DNA of 64,000 nucleotides, from positions 1,121,001-1,185,000 of the forward strand of contig NZ_CP051183.1 in the NCBI RefSeq assembly GCF_012295615.1, written 5' to 3'. The notes beneath the pieces are model-generated. The model saw only the letters and a list, made by a program, of their open reading frames with translations, ran no database searches and was not told the origin of the DNA. Shown here piece after piece: positions 62,660 through 64,000 of the stretch. Position 1 is the stretch's first letter, and each line of letters opens with the position of its first letter. Origin of the DNA: Bermanella marisrubri. GTDB taxonomy: Bacteria; Pseudomonadota; Gammaproteobacteria; Pseudomonadales; Oceanobacteraceae. The position numbers and the translations under genes are program-made.

Positions 62660-64000
62660 ATGTTACCTGAATTAGGACATTACGCGCTCATACTGGCGCT
62701 TGTATTTTCTGCCTTGTTATCTGTGGTGCCCTTGTTAGGGACGGCCACCGGCCGTGTTCAGTGGATGCTTATGAGCCGACCGCTCGCTTGGGGCCAGTTT
62801 GCTTTCTTACTTCTTTCCTTGGTTATTCTTGCTATTTGCTTTGCCCTAGATGATTTCTCGGTGGCGTATATCGCCAATAATTCAAATAGCTTGCTACCTA
62901 TGCAGTATAAGATTTCCGCCGTTTGGGGCGGTCACGAAGGCTCTTTGCTATTGTGGGTCTTCATGCTCGGTATGTGGACACTCGCCGTGAGCATTTTCTC
63001 TCGCAATTTGCCAACCGACGTTTTAGCCAGAGCGCTGGCAATCATGGGCATGATTTGTGTCGGCTTTATTCTTTTCACTTTATTTACGTCTAACCCATTC
63101 GAGCGTGTATTACCCAATGTTCCAGCCGACGGCGCAGATTTAAATCCGTTGTTGCAAGACTTTGGTCTTATCGTGCATCCGCCTATGTTGTACATGGGGT
63201 ATGTAGGTTTCTCTGTGGCGTTTGCTTTTGCTGTCGCCGCATTGTTAAGTGGTCGCTTAGATGCGGCCTGGGCTCGTTGGAGTCGTCCGTGGACTACCAT
63301 CGCTTGGGGCTTTTTAACAGTCGGTATCGCGCTTGGTAGTTGGTGGGCATACTACGAACTTGGCTGGGGCGGCTGGTGGTTCTGGGACCCAGTTGAAAAC
63401 GCGTCTTTTATTCCTTGGTTAGTGGGTACTGCTTTAATCCACTCCTTGGCAGTGACTGAAAAACGCGGAGCGTTCAAAAGCTGGACGGTTCTGCTTGCCA
63501 TATTCGCGTTTAGTTTAAGTCTATTAGGTACCTTCCTTGTGCGCTCTGGTGTATTGAACAGCGTGCACTCTTTTGCCAGTGACCCGGATCGTGGTTTATT
63601 CATTCTTGCGCTGTTGGTTATTGCCATTGGCGGTTCACTTTTGCTCTACGCCATTAAAGCACCAACCGTGGTTGCTCGTGTGGGTTTTGCATGGATTTCA
63701 AAAGAAAGCTTCTTACTGCTAAACAACGTACTGCTGGTTGTGGTCGCTGCCACGGTATTGCTGGGTACGCTCTATCCTCTAGTGGCCGATTTTTTCTTTG
63801 ATCAAAAAATCTCAGTAGGGGCACCATTCTTTAATATGTTCTTTAACCCCATCATGTGTGTACTGGTGTTGTTTATGGCCATCGGCATGACCAGCCGCTG
63901 GAAGAAAACCGACGCAAAATGGATAGCACAGCAACTGTGGCCAGCGGCCTTGTTCAGTATTGTTTTATCGTTTGTGTTTCCGTTGATTTACGGTGTGGAA
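62660..64000 (+). CDS. ccmF: Haem lyase CcmF, N-terminal part (cut by window end)
   Basis: CcmF attaches haem to apocytochrome c. AAGGACGG precedes the ATG. The 447 codons in the window are open to the last base. They show many helices, the conserved [19 protein letters not shown] segment, the periplasmic [20 protein letters not shown], and the WWD motif [18 protein letters not shown]. The gene continues beyond the window, as do any further ccm genes (ccmG, ccmH). Confidence 0.95.
   Translation, partial: MLPELGHYALILALVFSALLSVVPLLGTATGRVQWMLMSRPLAWGQFAFLLLSLVILAICFALDDFSVAYIANNSNSLLPMQYKISAVWGGHEGSLLLWVFMLGMWTLAVSIFSRNLPTDVLARALAIMGMICVGFILFTLFTSNPFERVLPNVPADGADLNPLLQDFGLIVHPPMLYMGYVGFSVAFAFAVAALLSGRLDAAWARWSRPWTTIAWGFLTVGIALGSWWAYYELGWGGWWFWDPVENASFIPWLVGTALIHSLAVTEKRGAFKSWTVLLAIFAFSLSLLGTFLVRSGVLNSVHSFASDPDRGLFILALLVIAIGGSLLLYAIKAPTVVARVGFAWISKESFLLLNNVLLVVVAATVLLGTLYPLVADFFFDQKISVGAPFFNMFFNPIMCVLVLFMAIGMTSRWKKTDAKWIAQQLWPAALFSIVLSFVFPLIYGVE

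Noticed and set aside
1-64000. CRISPR array, insertion sequence, prophage or integrase
   Set aside because: No regular direct repeats with spacers, no transposase or integrase gene, and no phage structural gene was seen anywhere in the window.

Overview
The window comes from a mesophilic, aerobic, Gram-negative gammaproteobacterium. Evidence: lipid A synthesis (lpxB) next to rnhB, a system I cytochrome c maturation operon (ccmABCDEF), polar-flagellum genes (fliK and an FlhB-like protein), a Tsx-type outer-membrane channel, a Fur box in front of bfd, and two secreted proteases with GlyGly-CTERM tails. Moderate GC and the gene mix fit a marine Oceanospirillales-like genome (Bermanella or Oceanobacter type). 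That placement is inference; no rRNA or typing gene is present. I recognised no tRNA, rRNA, insertion sequence, prophage or CRISPR array.

Layout. 1-5.9 kb: end of lpxB, rnhB, a reverse-strand patatin/beta-barrel/lipoprotein operon, riboflavin synthase, a glutaredoxin, a TSUP permease and an FKBP isomerase. 6-10.5 kb: two AraC-type regulators (one HTH-only, one membrane-anchored) and a large secreted metalloprotease. 10.5-18.5 kb: a His-rich small protein, hrpB, a chemoreceptor, trmA and tesB. 18.9-24.3 kb: a 7TM-DISM sensor kinase whose phospho-acceptor histidine is replaced by glutamate, followed by a three-gene set for exported proteins: a lipoprotein cytochrome c, a Tat-exported FAD lactone-oxidase-like protein and a Tat-exported PLP fold-III enzyme. 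24.9-29.1 kb: an RND efflux pair. 29.6-33.4 kb: a secreted cyanophycinase-like peptidase and two other exported proteins. 33.6-46.6 kb: regulators (AraC, PadR, AraC, TetR) mixed with a retinol-saturase-like oxidoreductase plus MAPEG protein, a trypsin-like GlyGly-CTERM protease, bfd, a D-aminoacylase-like amidohydrolase and fumC.

46-57.6 kb is the metabolic centre. A RutR-like TetR regulator and a Tsx-like channel precede one long forward gene run (xdhA-xdhB-xdhC-alc-uraD-uraH-allA-guaD-puuD). It encodes guanine to xanthine to urate to allantoin, then allantoate to glyoxylate plus urea. Only allantoinase is missing. Three RutR-like palindromes sit in front of tsx and xdhA, so the TetR protein probably controls both.

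57.6-64 kb: the FlhB-like protein and FliK on the reverse strand, then the forward ccm operon, which runs off the window inside ccmF. CcmABCDEF would mature the c-type haem proteins encoded here, including PuuD and the 21.3-kb cytochrome.

Most worth following up: the histidine-less kinase, the exported cytochrome/FAD/PLP set, the RutR-like operators on a purine regulon, and the twin mirror-image PadR operators.
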